This document shows, piece after piece, positions 19,060 to 27,096 of a stretch of 64,000 bases of DNA (its first letter is position 1; each line of letters starts with the position of its first letter). Made by a program: the position numbers and the translations under genes. The notes below the pieces were generated by a model, which had not been told where the DNA came from, searched no databases, and was given only the letters and a program-made list of their open reading frames with translations. The stretch comes from Bin87 sp965220055 (lineage in GTDB: Bacteria > Chloroflexota > Dehalococcoidia > Lucifugimonadales > UBA3495): contig CBDCPE010000004.1 of NCBI GenBank assembly GCA_965220055.1, positions 3,534,001 to 3,598,000 on the forward strand, written 5' to 3'.

Positions 19060-19401
19060 TTCGTCACCTTCTTTAGTTAGTACGGCGCTGGCGGTTGTGA
19101 TGGCGCCATTTTCTGTTTCCGGGCAGTACGTGTCAATCAAAAGCGTGCGGCGCCGGGTCCCGTGACCATCCGATTCGCCGTCCGTCACGCTGCGCCAGCG
19201 ATCGTTCCAGCCGCGGGCGACCCTTTAACGACACCGCTGCTCCTATCGTTGATTCGCCTGATGGTACAATCGGTCATCAATGATCGAACGTGATCAATCA
19301 GCGTCACGAAACGCGCGGCATTGGTTCCCAACCGTGCAGCGCGCCCACCGTATCTGCAACGATCGTCAGCAATATCACCGACGCCCAGCGAGGTAACTCC
19401 A

Positions 19402-20328
19402 GTGCCCGAGCAGAACTATGACGTCATTATCATCGGCGGCGGCATGGCCGGCCTGACCGCCGGCATCTACGCGTCCCGCCACGGCCTCAGCACCGCCATC
19501 GTCGAGCAGATGATGGCCGGCGCCCAGATCATCAACCTTGAGCGCATCGAGAACTTCCCCGGCTTCCCGCAGGGCATCGCCGGCTACGAACTGGGTCCGG
19601 CCACCCAGGAACAGGCCATGAACGCCGGCGTCGAGATGCTGATGGACACCGTTGCCAGCGTGTCCGCGGACGGCGACTACCTCCGCGTCGCCGGCGAAGG
19701 CGGCGACGCCTATCTGGGAAAGGCAGTGATCATGGCCGCGGGCTCAACCCTCCGCACCCTGGGCATTCCCGGCGAGGAGGAGTTCCTTGGTCGCGGCGTG
19801 TCCCACTGCGCCACCTGCGACGGCCCCCTCTACATGGGGCAGACCGTCGCCGTGGTCGGCGGCGGCGACTCCGCGGCAGACGAGGCCCTGACCCTGACCG
19901 AGTACACCGAACGTGTCATCCTGTTCCACCGTGGTAACGGCCTGGACGCCCAGCAGGTCCTCCAGGACCGCATCGCCTCCGAGCCGAAAATCGAGGTGCG
20001 CTACAACTCTGAAGTCGTCGAGGTCGTCGGCGAAGAAACCGTCACCGGCGTCCGCGTCCGCAGCGCCGACGGAGAGAACGTCGAACCGGTGGGCGGACTA
20101 TTCGTCTACGTGGGCCTCGAGCCTAACTCATCACCCGTCTCCGATATCGTGCCTCTGGACAACGCCGGACACATTCCGGTGGGTCTCTCCATGGACACAC
20201 CCCAGCCCGGCCTGTTCGCCGCCGGTGACATCCGACAGCAGTCGGCGGCCCAGCTCGTCGCTTCGGCCGGCGACGGAGCAACAGCCGCCATTGCCGCCTA
20301 CCGCTACATCAGTGCCCGCGACTGGTGA
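19402..20328 (+). CDS. thioredoxin reductase-like FAD/NAD(P) flavoprotein
   Basis: A 308-residue protein with the TrxB two-domain plan: FAD-binding IIIGGGMAGLTAGIYASR at the N-terminus, redox motif SHCATCDGP (CxxC, near residue 140), NAD(P)-binding VAVVGGGDSAADEAL, and the closing FAD site GLFAAGDIRQQSAAQLVASAGDGATAA. It would pass electrons from NADPH to a disulfide partner, classically thioredoxin. No thioredoxin gene is adjacent. The best start is GTG at 19402 (PEQNYDVIIIGGG), with GAGG 8 nt upstream; the open frame continues further 5' but without family similarity. The metallo-beta-lactamase gene begins 10 nt after its stop, so both are probably one operon. Confidence 0.88.
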   Translation: MPEQNYDVIIIGGGMAGLTAGIYASRHGLSTAIVEQMMAGAQIINLERIENFPGFPQGIAGYELGPATQEQAMNAGVEMLMDTVASVSADGDYLRVAGEGGDAYLGKAVIMAAGSTLRTLGIPGEEEFLGRGVSHCATCDGPLYMGQTVAVVGGGDSAADEALTLTEYTERVILFHRGNGLDAQQVLQDRIASEPKIEVRYNSEVVEVVGEETVTGVRVRSADGENVEPVGGLFVYVGLEPNSSPVSDIVPLDNAGHIPVGLSMDTPQPGLFAAGDIRQQSAAQLVASAGDGATAAIAAYRYISARDW

Positions 20329-20338
20329 GGTATTCGCC

Positions 20339-21169
20339 ATGCAGATCACCGAGCACGTTTACAGCACCCACATCCAGGAAGACCCCAACACGTTCGGGGC
20401 CATGCACCCCGGCGGCACCCAGATCTACTTCGTGGGCGATCCGTCGGACAGGATGGTCATGATCGATTCCGGGGAGCCGTACCGCTTCTGGACCCGTCAG
20501 ATAATAGATTACTGGGCGGAACTCGGCAGCCCCGGCATCGACGCCATCCTGATCACACACGGCCACGGCGACCACATCGGCGGTCTAGACCGCCTTCAGG
20601 AAGCATTCGATTGCCCGGTGCGCTGCCACCCCAAGCTGGCGCCGCGCCTGCAGCACACCCTCGGCGGTAATTTCGTCAATGCTCTTTGGGCCAACGAAAC
20701 GATAACCACCGGCGGCGGGGCGACCCTGCGCCCTTTGTTCACCCCCGGTCACGAGGACGACCACGTCTGCTACTACCTCCGCCCGGACCGAGTGCTATTC
20801 AGCGGTGACAACCTGCTGGGCAATTCCTCGTCCAGCGTGCGCAACCTGAAGCAGTACATGACCTCCCTGGGCCGCATGGCCCGCACCCGACCTCTGGTTG
20901 TATGCCCTGGACACGGCAACACCATCATCCGGGGTCAGCAGCGCATCCAGCAACAGATCGCTCACCGCCTTGGTCGCGAGGATCAGGTTCTGGCTGCCAT
21001 GGATGCCGGTGCGTCCACCGTGGACGATATTGTGGCAGCGGTCTACCCACGCAACCTGCGCAAGTCCCTGCGCGCCGCTGCCGGACGCAACGTACGCACC
21101 CACCTCGAAAAGTTGCGCCAGGAAAATCGCATCATCGAGCGCGAAGCCACCTACGCCCTGCCGGACTAA
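20339..21169 (+). CDS. metallo-beta-lactamase fold hydrolase with winged-helix tail (LACTB2-like)
   Basis: A 276-residue protein. The MBL metal site is THGHGDHIGG near residue 67, with further ligands in FTPGHEDDHVCYYL, LFSGDNLLG and VCPGHGNTI. The C-terminal stretch (QVLAAMDAGASTVDDIVAAVYP ... VRTHLEKLRQENRI) is the winged-helix (BLACT_WH) domain found in LACTB2-type hydrolases or nucleases. It follows the thioredoxin reductase-like gene by 10 nt. Enzyme substrate is unknown: thioesters, glyoxalase-II-like substrates or RNA are all possible in the family. Confidence 0.83.
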   Translation: MQITEHVYSTHIQEDPNTFGAMHPGGTQIYFVGDPSDRMVMIDSGEPYRFWTRQIIDYWAELGSPGIDAILITHGHGDHIGGLDRLQEAFDCPVRCHPKLAPRLQHTLGGNFVNALWANETITTGGGATLRPLFTPGHEDDHVCYYLRPDRVLFSGDNLLGNSSSSVRNLKQYMTSLGRMARTRPLVVCPGHGNTIIRGQQRIQQQIAHRLGREDQVLAAMDAGASTVDDIVAAVYPRNLRKSLRAAAGRNVRTHLEKLRQENRIIEREATYALPD

Positions 21170-21192
21170 AGGCCGTAAAGGCCGCCTTCGGC

Positions 21193-21378
21193 ATGATGCT
21201 TCACCGGGCAACCGGGGCCGCCGGGGCCATCGGCTGAGGCCTGGCCCTTTTCTGCCTGGGCCTATTTCTCCTGACCCCGCTAGCAGTGCTTCTTTTGAAG
21301 GGAGTCGGGTAGGCGCTCGCCGTCGTGGGCATCCTGCTGGCAGGGCTCGGAGCATGGACTTGGTGGAAGGGTCGTTAG
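21193..21378 (+). pseudogene. remnant of a small two-helix membrane protein
   Basis: One frame reads MMLHRATGAAGAIG, TGA (21235-21237), then GLALFCLGLFLLTPLAVLLL KGVG, TAG (21310-21312), then ALAVVGILLAGLGAWTWWKGR and a terminal TAG (21376-21378). The two hydrophobic segments and the basic end look like a bona fide two-transmembrane protein of about 60 residues interrupted by two stops in the same frame. No SECIS-like hairpin was noticed after the TGA. Family unknown. Confidence 0.4.
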
Positions 21379-21529
21379 CTTCGTTTCCGGGAGATTCGCG
21401 CGGCGCGACGCATTCCGGGGAGCCGTCCGCCGGGACCAATATCCCGCTGCGCAAATCGGCGTCGAAACTCCGTCCCACGGCGCGATTCGCCGCAACAGGT
21501 GAATTCTATTGGGAACTTGAGATCAGTTG

Positions 21530-21557
21530 TTGACAAAGGGGTTAACAAGGGTATAAA
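21530..21557 (+). promoter_or_regulatory. strong sigma70-type promoter for the reductive dehalogenase-like gene
   Basis: TTGACA (21530-21535), 16-bp spacer, TATAAA (21552-21557), 55 nt upstream of the ATG at 21613. It is the best match to consensus that I found in the window. Confidence 0.7.
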
Positions 21558-21612
21558 TTGCCCCAAATGCCGCCGCAATCCTGCGGTCAAGCTAACCAGC
21601 GAGGAGGCAAAT

Positions 21613-22890
21613 ATGCTTAAGATTGGACACGAGGTAGTCCGTCCCGGAAGGCACTGGGGGGACGCCGAAGTCACCATTCCGATTCCGGAAGAACTGGAAA
21701 CCACCCCAGGTATCCCGTTGACTGCGCGCGAGGTTGACTGGTACGCCCGCGAGTATCCGCTGGAAACCATGAACATTACCGAGCGCGCGTCCCGCGACTG
21801 GGCGAACACCCTGCGCGACCTCCACGCCGAAATGCGTGAGATCCGCAAGGAGCACGACAAGCTCAACACCAACCTCATCATGGTCGCCCGGTCCACCGCC
21901 GAGATGGACCCCACCGCTGATGCCAGCGGCGAGGACATCTCCGAGTTGGTCAAGGAAAAGGCCCGCCAGCTTGGTTACCTCGAAGTCGGTATCACCGCCT
22001 ACGATCCACGCTACGACTACAAGAGCAAGCGCGGCTTCACCATTCTGCCCCACGCCATTTGCTTGGCCTATGAGCAGGACTTCGAGCCCACCCAGACCAT
22101 CCCCAGCGTTGACGCCGAGATCGTGCACTCCAGCACCTATCGGACCCAGGCTGCTGCCGGTCTGGAACTGGGTAACTTCATCCGCTCTCTCGGGTACAAG
22201 GCCCACGTCATCCACTCTAGCGATGCCACCGGCCCCGTAATCCCGATGTTCGTTGCTGCTGGTCTCGGCCAGTTGGGCGCGTGCGGCTACCTGCTGTCCC
22301 CGCACACCGGCAACCGCATGCGGCTGATGATGGTCACCACCGACGCCAGCGTCACCTATGACGCGCCCGTCGACTACGGCATCCACGCCTTCTGCCAGGT
22401 GTGTCAGGTCTGCGTGAACCGCTGCCCCGGCCGCGCGCTCATGCGTGACAAGATCTGGTGGCGTGGAATTGAGAAGAACAAGCTCTACTTCAAGCGCTGC
22501 CGCCCGGTCATGGCTCGCTACCTCGGCTGTGGCGTGTGCATGAAGGTCTGCCCGATCCAGAAGTACGGCCTGCAGAACGTCATGGAGCACTATGCCGCCA
22601 CCGGTCAGGTTCTCGGCAAGGGCACCCACGACCTCGAAGGCTACAACTTGGAAGGCAAGGGCTACTTCGGTCCCGGCGAACTCCCCGTCTTCGAGCGCAA
22701 CTTCTTCGAGATGCCGCATGGCAACTCCGACGAGTGGGCCTTCGACGAGATGAAGGAAATCTCTCGCGAGAACGACGGCGAGATCCCCGACGAGCTGCTC
22801 GAGGACCTCAAGCTTCAGATCCACCGCGCCATTCAGTTGCAGTCCGGCGACGTACTGCAGATGATGGCAGAGGACCAGGACTACATCTAG
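21613..22890 (+). CDS. reductive dehalogenase-like cobalamin/Fe-S protein (soluble)
   Basis: A 425-residue protein resembling the RdhA/QueG group of cobalamin-dependent reductases. The C-terminal half has two ferredoxin-type [4Fe-4S] motifs: FCQVCQVCVNRCPGRAL (CxxCxxCxxxCP, near residue 258) and GCGVCMKVCPIQKYG, with an extra Cys 9 residues upstream. The middle part GLGQLGACGYLLSPHTG and AICLAYEQDF fit the nitroreductase-fold cobalamin domain of this superfamily. There is no twin-arginine signal or B-type membrane anchor, so it is a cytoplasmic type, as in aerobic marine relatives. Preceded by a strong promoter and GAGGAGG, followed by a strong terminator: a monocistronic, probably well expressed gene. 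Dehalogenation is not proven by sequence. Confidence 0.75.
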   Translation: MLKIGHEVVRPGRHWGDAEVTIPIPEELETTPGIPLTAREVDWYAREYPLETMNITERASRDWANTLRDLHAEMREIRKEHDKLNTNLIMVARSTAEMDPTADASGEDISELVKEKARQLGYLEVGITAYDPRYDYKSKRGFTILPHAICLAYEQDFEPTQTIPSVDAEIVHSSTYRTQAAAGLELGNFIRSLGYKAHVIHSSDATGPVIPMFVAAGLGQLGACGYLLSPHTGNRMRLMMVTTDASVTYDAPVDYGIHAFCQVCQVCVNRCPGRALMRDKIWWRGIEKNKLYFKRCRPVMARYLGCGVCMKVCPIQKYGLQNVMEHYAATGQVLGKGTHDLEGYNLEGKGYFGPGELPVFERNFFEMPHGNSDEWAFDEMKEISRENDGEIPDELLEDLKLQIHRAIQLQSGDVLQMMAEDQDYI

Positions 22891-22922
22891 TAACCAGTCC
22901 ACATCTCGCCACACCGGCAATT

Positions 22923-22954
22923 GGCCGGCGGGTTTTAAACCCGCCGGCCTTTTT
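22923..22954 (+). terminator. strong intrinsic terminator
   Basis: GGCCGGCGGGTTT (22923-22935) pairs with AAACCCGCCGGCC (22937-22949), a 13-bp stem with a one-base centre, followed by TTTTT. Ends the reductive dehalogenase-like transcript. Confidence 0.9.
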
Positions 22955-23077
22955 GTGTCTCCCCCTTCTGCATCAAGTCGGCCGGAGACGCCATTCCAAA
23001 ATGATGACAAACGTCGGTTTCAACCGCGTTCCAGGCTGTCTTAGAATGGACGCCAGCGATTCCCCTGGTGATTGGCG

Positions 23078-23383
23078 ATGGCTGAGCCAAGCAATTTCAC
23101 GCGAATCAGGGCCAGTCTCAATGACCTGCTGAGTGAGACCACGCGGGCGGAAATAGCGGGCCGTGTCGCTAATGGTTGGGCACTGGATAACGACCGGGTA
23201 GTCGTTTGGGAGCAGCGTAACGCTTTCGGCCGGCGGGGTTTCGACTGGGATGATGTGCCGTCAACCCTCATCGACGAAGACGCGAGCAGTGGCGGCCGCA
23301 CAGTTCTGTTGCGCCCCGCTTTAGAAGACTTCCTCGATCGCGACCTTCGCTCCGCGCGCCCCTGGCGCTGGCCTTGGGGATGA
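23078..23383 (+). CDS. hypothetical 101-residue protein
   Basis: A small acidic/basic mixed protein, MAEPSNFTRIRASLNDLL..., with an Arg/Trp-rich tail (RSARPWRWPWG). No membrane segment, signal peptide or known motif is visible. It lies 14 nt before the start of the aminotransferase remnant on the same strand, so it could be its operon partner. The ATG at 23072 is also possible. Function unknown. Confidence 0.5.
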   Translation: MAEPSNFTRIRASLNDLLSETTRAEIAGRVANGWALDNDRVVVWEQRNAFGRRGFDWDDVPSTLIDEDASSGGRTVLLRPALEDFLDRDLRSARPWRWPWG

Positions 23384-23396
23384 TCCATCACATCAG

Positions 23397-24565
23397 ATGA
23401 CTGCATTGACCACTTCTCTCCCTTCCCTTCTCATCTCGATCCCCGAAGGAGTTCTCGACCTGGGCTGGGGCCACCCGTCACCCGATCTGCACCCCACCGG
23501 AGCGTTGGCCACCGCCAGCGAGCGCGTCCTCGGACAGCAATCCGCCGTACCGCTGCAGTACGGCGCGGTCCAGGGGTTCGGCCCCCTCCTGGAAGCGCGG
23601 CCAGTTTCCTTTCGTCCCAGGAGGCTTACCGAAACCTACCGGTGGACCCGTCCTCGCTTTTCCTGACGGCCGGGGCTTCCCAGGGTATCGACCTGGCTAC
23701 CACGATCTTCGCCCAGTCCGGAGACACGGTATTCGTAGAAGAACTGACCTACTACCTGATCGGTCGCATCTTCCTGGATCATGGCCTGAGCGTGGTAGGC
23801 ATACCCACTGATAGAGACGGCCTTGATACCGACGCTCTCGAGGCGATGCTGATTGACGGCCACCGGCCTCGCTTGCTCTACGTCATACCGGCCTATCAGA
23901 ACCCCACCGGGGCGACGCTGGCCCTGGAGCGTAGTCAACGGCTGATCCAATTGGCTAAACAGTATGGTTTCACCATCCTCGCCGACGAAGTCCATCAACT
24001 GCTCCACTATGGCCCTCCACCGCCGCCGCCGTTGGCCACCATTGACGATACTGAAGACGGTCGCGTCGTTTCCCTGGGGTCGTTTTCCAAGATACTTGCC
24101 CCAGGCCTCCGCTTGGGGCGGATCCATGCCTCGCCCCATATCATCCGCCGTTTCGTCGAATCCAGGGTCGCGGCCAGCGGCGGCGGCCTGAGCCACTTTG
24201 CCGCAGCCGTGGCACAGGCCACCCTCGACATGGGGCTCCTGCAGGAAAACATCGCCAACTTGCGGCGGGTTTACACTCTGCGTCGCGATGCGGTGACCCG
24301 GTTGTTGACTACAGACTTGGCCGAGCAGGTCGATTTCGATCAGCCGGACGGAGGCTGCTTCTTTTGGCTGACCCTGCTCGACAGCATCGATGCTGACGAT
24401 TTGTTGCCGAAGGCCCAGCAATCTGGCATATCGTACCGCCCCGGAACAGCGTTCTCGGCCGTCGGCGGCTTCCGAGACAACCTCCGGATCAGCTTCTCTC
24501 TATATGAAGTGGGTGATCTGGCGGAAGCGCTTTATCGGTTGGGTCAGGCGATCCGATCTGCCTGA
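23397..24565 (+). pseudogene. PLP-dependent class I/II aminotransferase, single frameshift
   Basis: Together the two frames encode about 389 residues, the normal size for an aminotransferase of the 2-aminoadipate/MocR-related fold type I group. The first frame ends in GFGPLLEA at about 23594; the second continues as ASFLSSQEAYRNLPVDPSSLFLTAGASQGIDL. Landmarks are YVIPAYQNPTG, ILADEVHQLL and the PLP lysine in SLGSFSKILAPGLRLG. The break is at GCGCG (23595-23599), where removing CG restores the frame; a dinucleotide slip or a sequencing error would both explain it. If the frameshift is genuine the enzyme is dead, because the second frame lacks about 65 N-terminal residues. Confidence 0.75.
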
Positions 24566-24640
24566 AACTCCGTCCCATTGCTGAGGCGATGCAGGACCGG
24601 GGTTTCACGGCTCGCCGGGTTTCATCCGCCCCGGTCGCCC

Positions 24641-25378
24641 TTAACGATTACGCATTGCCGGCATGCCCAGCCTTCGTTCCGTTCCGTTCGCGATGCGCCG
24701 AATGTTGTCCCGGTGCTGCCAGATGATCACCGCTCCGCCAATACATGCGTACAGGGTGTACATTTGACTGTGCCCGATCAACAGCATCAGGGCAAGGCTC
24801 AGAACCGCCACCGTTAGCGTCCCGACGATGCTGCCCAACGACAATATCCGGCTGGACAGCGTGATAACGAGAAACAGCGCCCCACCTGCCAGGGCAACCC
24901 AGGGAGCCATCACTGACAGCGCGCCCAACCCCGGCAGGATGCCGCGTCCTCCGCGGAAGCGCAGGAAGATCGGCCAATTGTGCCCACATAGCGCCAAGAG
25001 CGCTGCCGCCACCTCTGCCTCTCCCAGCCCGATCACTGCCCTCGCTAATATCACGGCCAGCACACCTTTGCCCGCGTCCAACACGAACACCAGCACCGCA
25101 GCTTTGCCCCCGGAGGTCCGCAGTATGTTGGACATTCCCGTCCGGCCGCTGCCGAAATCGCGGATATCTGCCCCCATGGTCAGGTTTACGAAGATATAAC
25201 CCCAGGACATGGAGCCCACCAAGTACGCAATCACGCATACGGAGATGTACAACAGCGGCAGCGGCGCCCCCTGATCTCCAACGCCGATCAGCGTAACCCC
25301 GGCCACCGCCAGGATCGGCAGGGCGACCAGCATCGCCAAAGTGGCGTACGACGCTCGGCGTAGCAGGGTCATGACCAA
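24641..25378 (-). CDS. plsY: acyl-phosphate glycerol-3-phosphate acyltransferase
   Basis: A 245-residue integral membrane protein of the PlsY family, which transfers the acyl group from acyl-phosphate to glycerol-3-phosphate, the first step of phospholipid synthesis. The three conserved loops are visible: GSMSWGYIFVN, GSGRTGMSNILRTSGGKAAV (usual GSGNxGATN-type motif) and GHNWPIFLRFRGGRG. Several hydrophobic helices surround them. An N-terminal extra helix (about 30 residues) makes it longer than the usual 200. It begins 4 nt after the stop of der on the same strand, so the two genes are co-transcribed, as in many bacteria where plsY follows der or gpsA. Confidence 0.88.
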   Translation of the reverse strand: MVMTLLRRASYATLAMLVALPILAVAGVTLIGVGDQGAPLPLLYISVCVIAYLVGSMSWGYIFVNLTMGADIRDFGSGRTGMSNILRTSGGKAAVLVFVLDAGKGVLAVILARAVIGLGEAEVAAALLALCGHNWPIFLRFRGGRGILPGLGALSVMAPWVALAGGALFLVITLSSRILSLGSIVGTLTVAVLSLALMLLIGHSQMYTLYACIGGAVIIWQHRDNIRRIANGTERRLGMPAMRNR

Positions 25379-25382
25379 CCGA

Positions 25383-26978
25383 CTACCTGGTGCGGTTACG
25401 AATGCCGGACCGTGAGGGTCTGTCCGCGCGCTCCGGCCGGAAAATCAACCGCAGATGCGTCCGGTCGAATCCGAACCGATCGCGAATTTGGTTTTCCAGG
25501 TAACGCCGGTACGAAAAGTGCAGCAGCCTGGGGTCGTTGACCGAAAACACGAAGGTCGGCGGATTGACGCCCACCTGCCGCACCCGTCGAATGCGGAGGC
25601 GGTTGCGTATATTCCCCCGCTGAGAGGGTGGGGTGTGAGTGGAAACCGCGTCGGCAAGCAGGTATTGCAGGTCGCGGAACGGGACCCGTTTCTGACGCTC
25701 CTGCCAGAGCGATAGCGCGTTATCCAGCAGATCATCGATACCCTCGCCGGTGAGCGCCGACGTGAAGCACACCGGAACGTACGGCATGAAGTGAAGCCGC
25801 TCCCGTACCCGATGCAGGCACCGCTCCATGCGGAAACGGTTGCGGTTCACCAGGTCCCACTTGTTCACGACTACGATCAGGCCCCTATTGGTGTCCCACG
25901 CCAAACCGGCGATGTGCGCGTCTTGCGCCGTCGCCAACTCGGTGGCATCGGTGATCAGCAACGTGATGTCGCTGCGGTGCACGGCGTTCACCGCCCGCAA
26001 AACGCTGTAGCGTTCGATCCCGCGCTCCACCTGACCCGGCCGCCTGATCCCCGCTGTGTCCACCAGCGTGATGACGTGGTCCCGATACGATATCGCCGTG
26101 TCCAGCGCATCGCGCGTGGTGCCGGCAACCGGACTGACAATGCTGCGCTCCTCGCCAATTATGGCGTTCGTCAGCATCGACTTGCCCACGTTGGTACGCC
26201 CGACGATGGACAAGCTCAATTCCGTAGGCGGCACCCATTCTTCAACGGGATCCTCGACTTCATCCTCTTCCCACCAATCGTCGTCGGCTGCAATCTCGCC
26301 ACTGGAACCGTCCTCCCACAGATCGGCGAATTCCTGCCTCGGCAGCAGCTCAACGATCCGTTCCAACAGATCGTATACGCCGTAGTTGTGGTACGCGGAG
26401 ATGAACGCCGTTTCGTTGATCCCCAACCCGTAAAACTCTGCCGCGGCAAGTTCCCGGTTGTCGTTATCCACCTTGTTTACGGCGAGCAGTATGGGTTTGT
26501 CCGTGCGGCGCAACCTTTGCGCCACCGCCTCATCTGTCGCAGTGACACCCTCAACGGCGTCGGTGAGAAACACAATCACGTCGGCGGCGCCCATGGCCAT
26601 GTCGGCCTGCTGCTGAACCCGCTGGGGGATGTGTCCATCCGGGTCATCTTCCAGACCCCCGGTGTCGATCAGCAGGAACGGCCGGCCTTTCCACGCGGCG
26701 CGGGCGATCAGGCGGTCGCGAGTCGTCCCGGCCACTTCGGACACGATAGCGTGACGACGCGATAGTATGCGGTTGAACAGCGAAGACTTGCCGACGTTCG
26801 GACGGCCGATGATCGCCACCATCGGGTCCACCGTCAGCATCGGTACCCGACTCACCGGCGTATCCTGCAGCTCATCGTCTGTTTCAGGCGTATCCTGCAG
26901 CTCATCGTCTGTTTCTGGCCTATCCTGCAACTCGTCGTCGCTTTCGGGCGTTTCCTGGTCAAATTCAACGGTAGTCAT
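25383..26978 (-). CDS. der: ribosome-assembly GTPase Der (EngA) with repeat-bearing N-terminus
   Basis: A 531-residue double-GTPase Der, needed for 50S subunit assembly. GTPase 1: GRPNVGKSSLFNRI (G1), DTGGLE (G3), NKVD (G4). GTPase 2: GRTNVGKSMLTNAI, DTAGIRR, NKWDLV. A C-terminal KH-like domain follows (RIRRVRQVGVNPPTFVFSVN). The unusual parts are an acidic linker between the G domains (WEDGSSGEIAADDDWWEEDE) and an N-terminal extension of three 10-residue acidic repeats, PE(S/T)DDELQD(R/T). A start at the internal MLTVDPMVAIIGRPNVGKS (26840) would give an ordinary Der, so whether the extension is translated is open. Confidence 0.94.
   Translation of the reverse strand: MTTVEFDQETPESDDELQDRPETDDELQDTPETDDELQDTPVSRVPMLTVDPMVAIIGRPNVGKSSLFNRILSRRHAIVSEVAGTTRDRLIARAAWKGRPFLLIDTGGLEDDPDGHIPQRVQQQADMAMGAADVIVFLTDAVEGVTATDEAVAQRLRRTDKPILLAVNKVDNDNRELAAAEFYGLGINETAFISAYHNYGVYDLLERIVELLPRQEFADLWEDGSSGEIAADDDWWEEDEVEDPVEEWVPPTELSLSIVGRTNVGKSMLTNAIIGEERSIVSPVAGTTRDALDTAISYRDHVITLVDTAGIRRPGQVERGIERYSVLRAVNAVHRSDITLLITDATELATAQDAHIAGLAWDTNRGLIVVVNKWDLVNRNRFRMERCLHRVRERLHFMPYVPVCFTSALTGEGIDDLLDNALSLWQERQKRVPFRDLQYLLADAVSTHTPPSQRGNIRNRLRIRRVRQVGVNPPTFVFSVNDPRLLHFSYRRYLENQIRDRFGFDRTHLRLIFRPERADRPSRSGIRNRTR
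26857..26946 (-). repeat. 30-bp tandem repeat (3 units) at the 5' end of der
   Basis: Units at 26857-26886, 26887-26916 and 26917-26946; the first two differ at one position, the third is more diverged. 30 bp keeps the frame and each unit encodes one 10-residue acidic repeat. Confidence 0.9.
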
Positions 26979-27096
26979 AGATTGTCAACTTAGATCCTAT
27001 GTGTCGCATATGCAGGCCGGTGACCAACACCGGCTCGGCGAAGACGCCACCGGTGGCAGCCGACTCGCTCTGCTCAGTATGCCGGCGCGTAACGTA

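Noticed and set aside
21193..21378. TGA at 21235 as a second selenocysteine codon
   Set aside because: The frame also contains a TAG at 21310, there is no Cys or Sec motif around the TGA, and I saw no SECIS-like hairpin. Decay is the simpler reading.
21592..23010. A 472-residue minus-strand ORF opposite the reductive dehalogenase-like gene
   Set aside because: Antisense shadow; the plus-strand product has Fe-S motifs, promoter, ribosome site and terminator.
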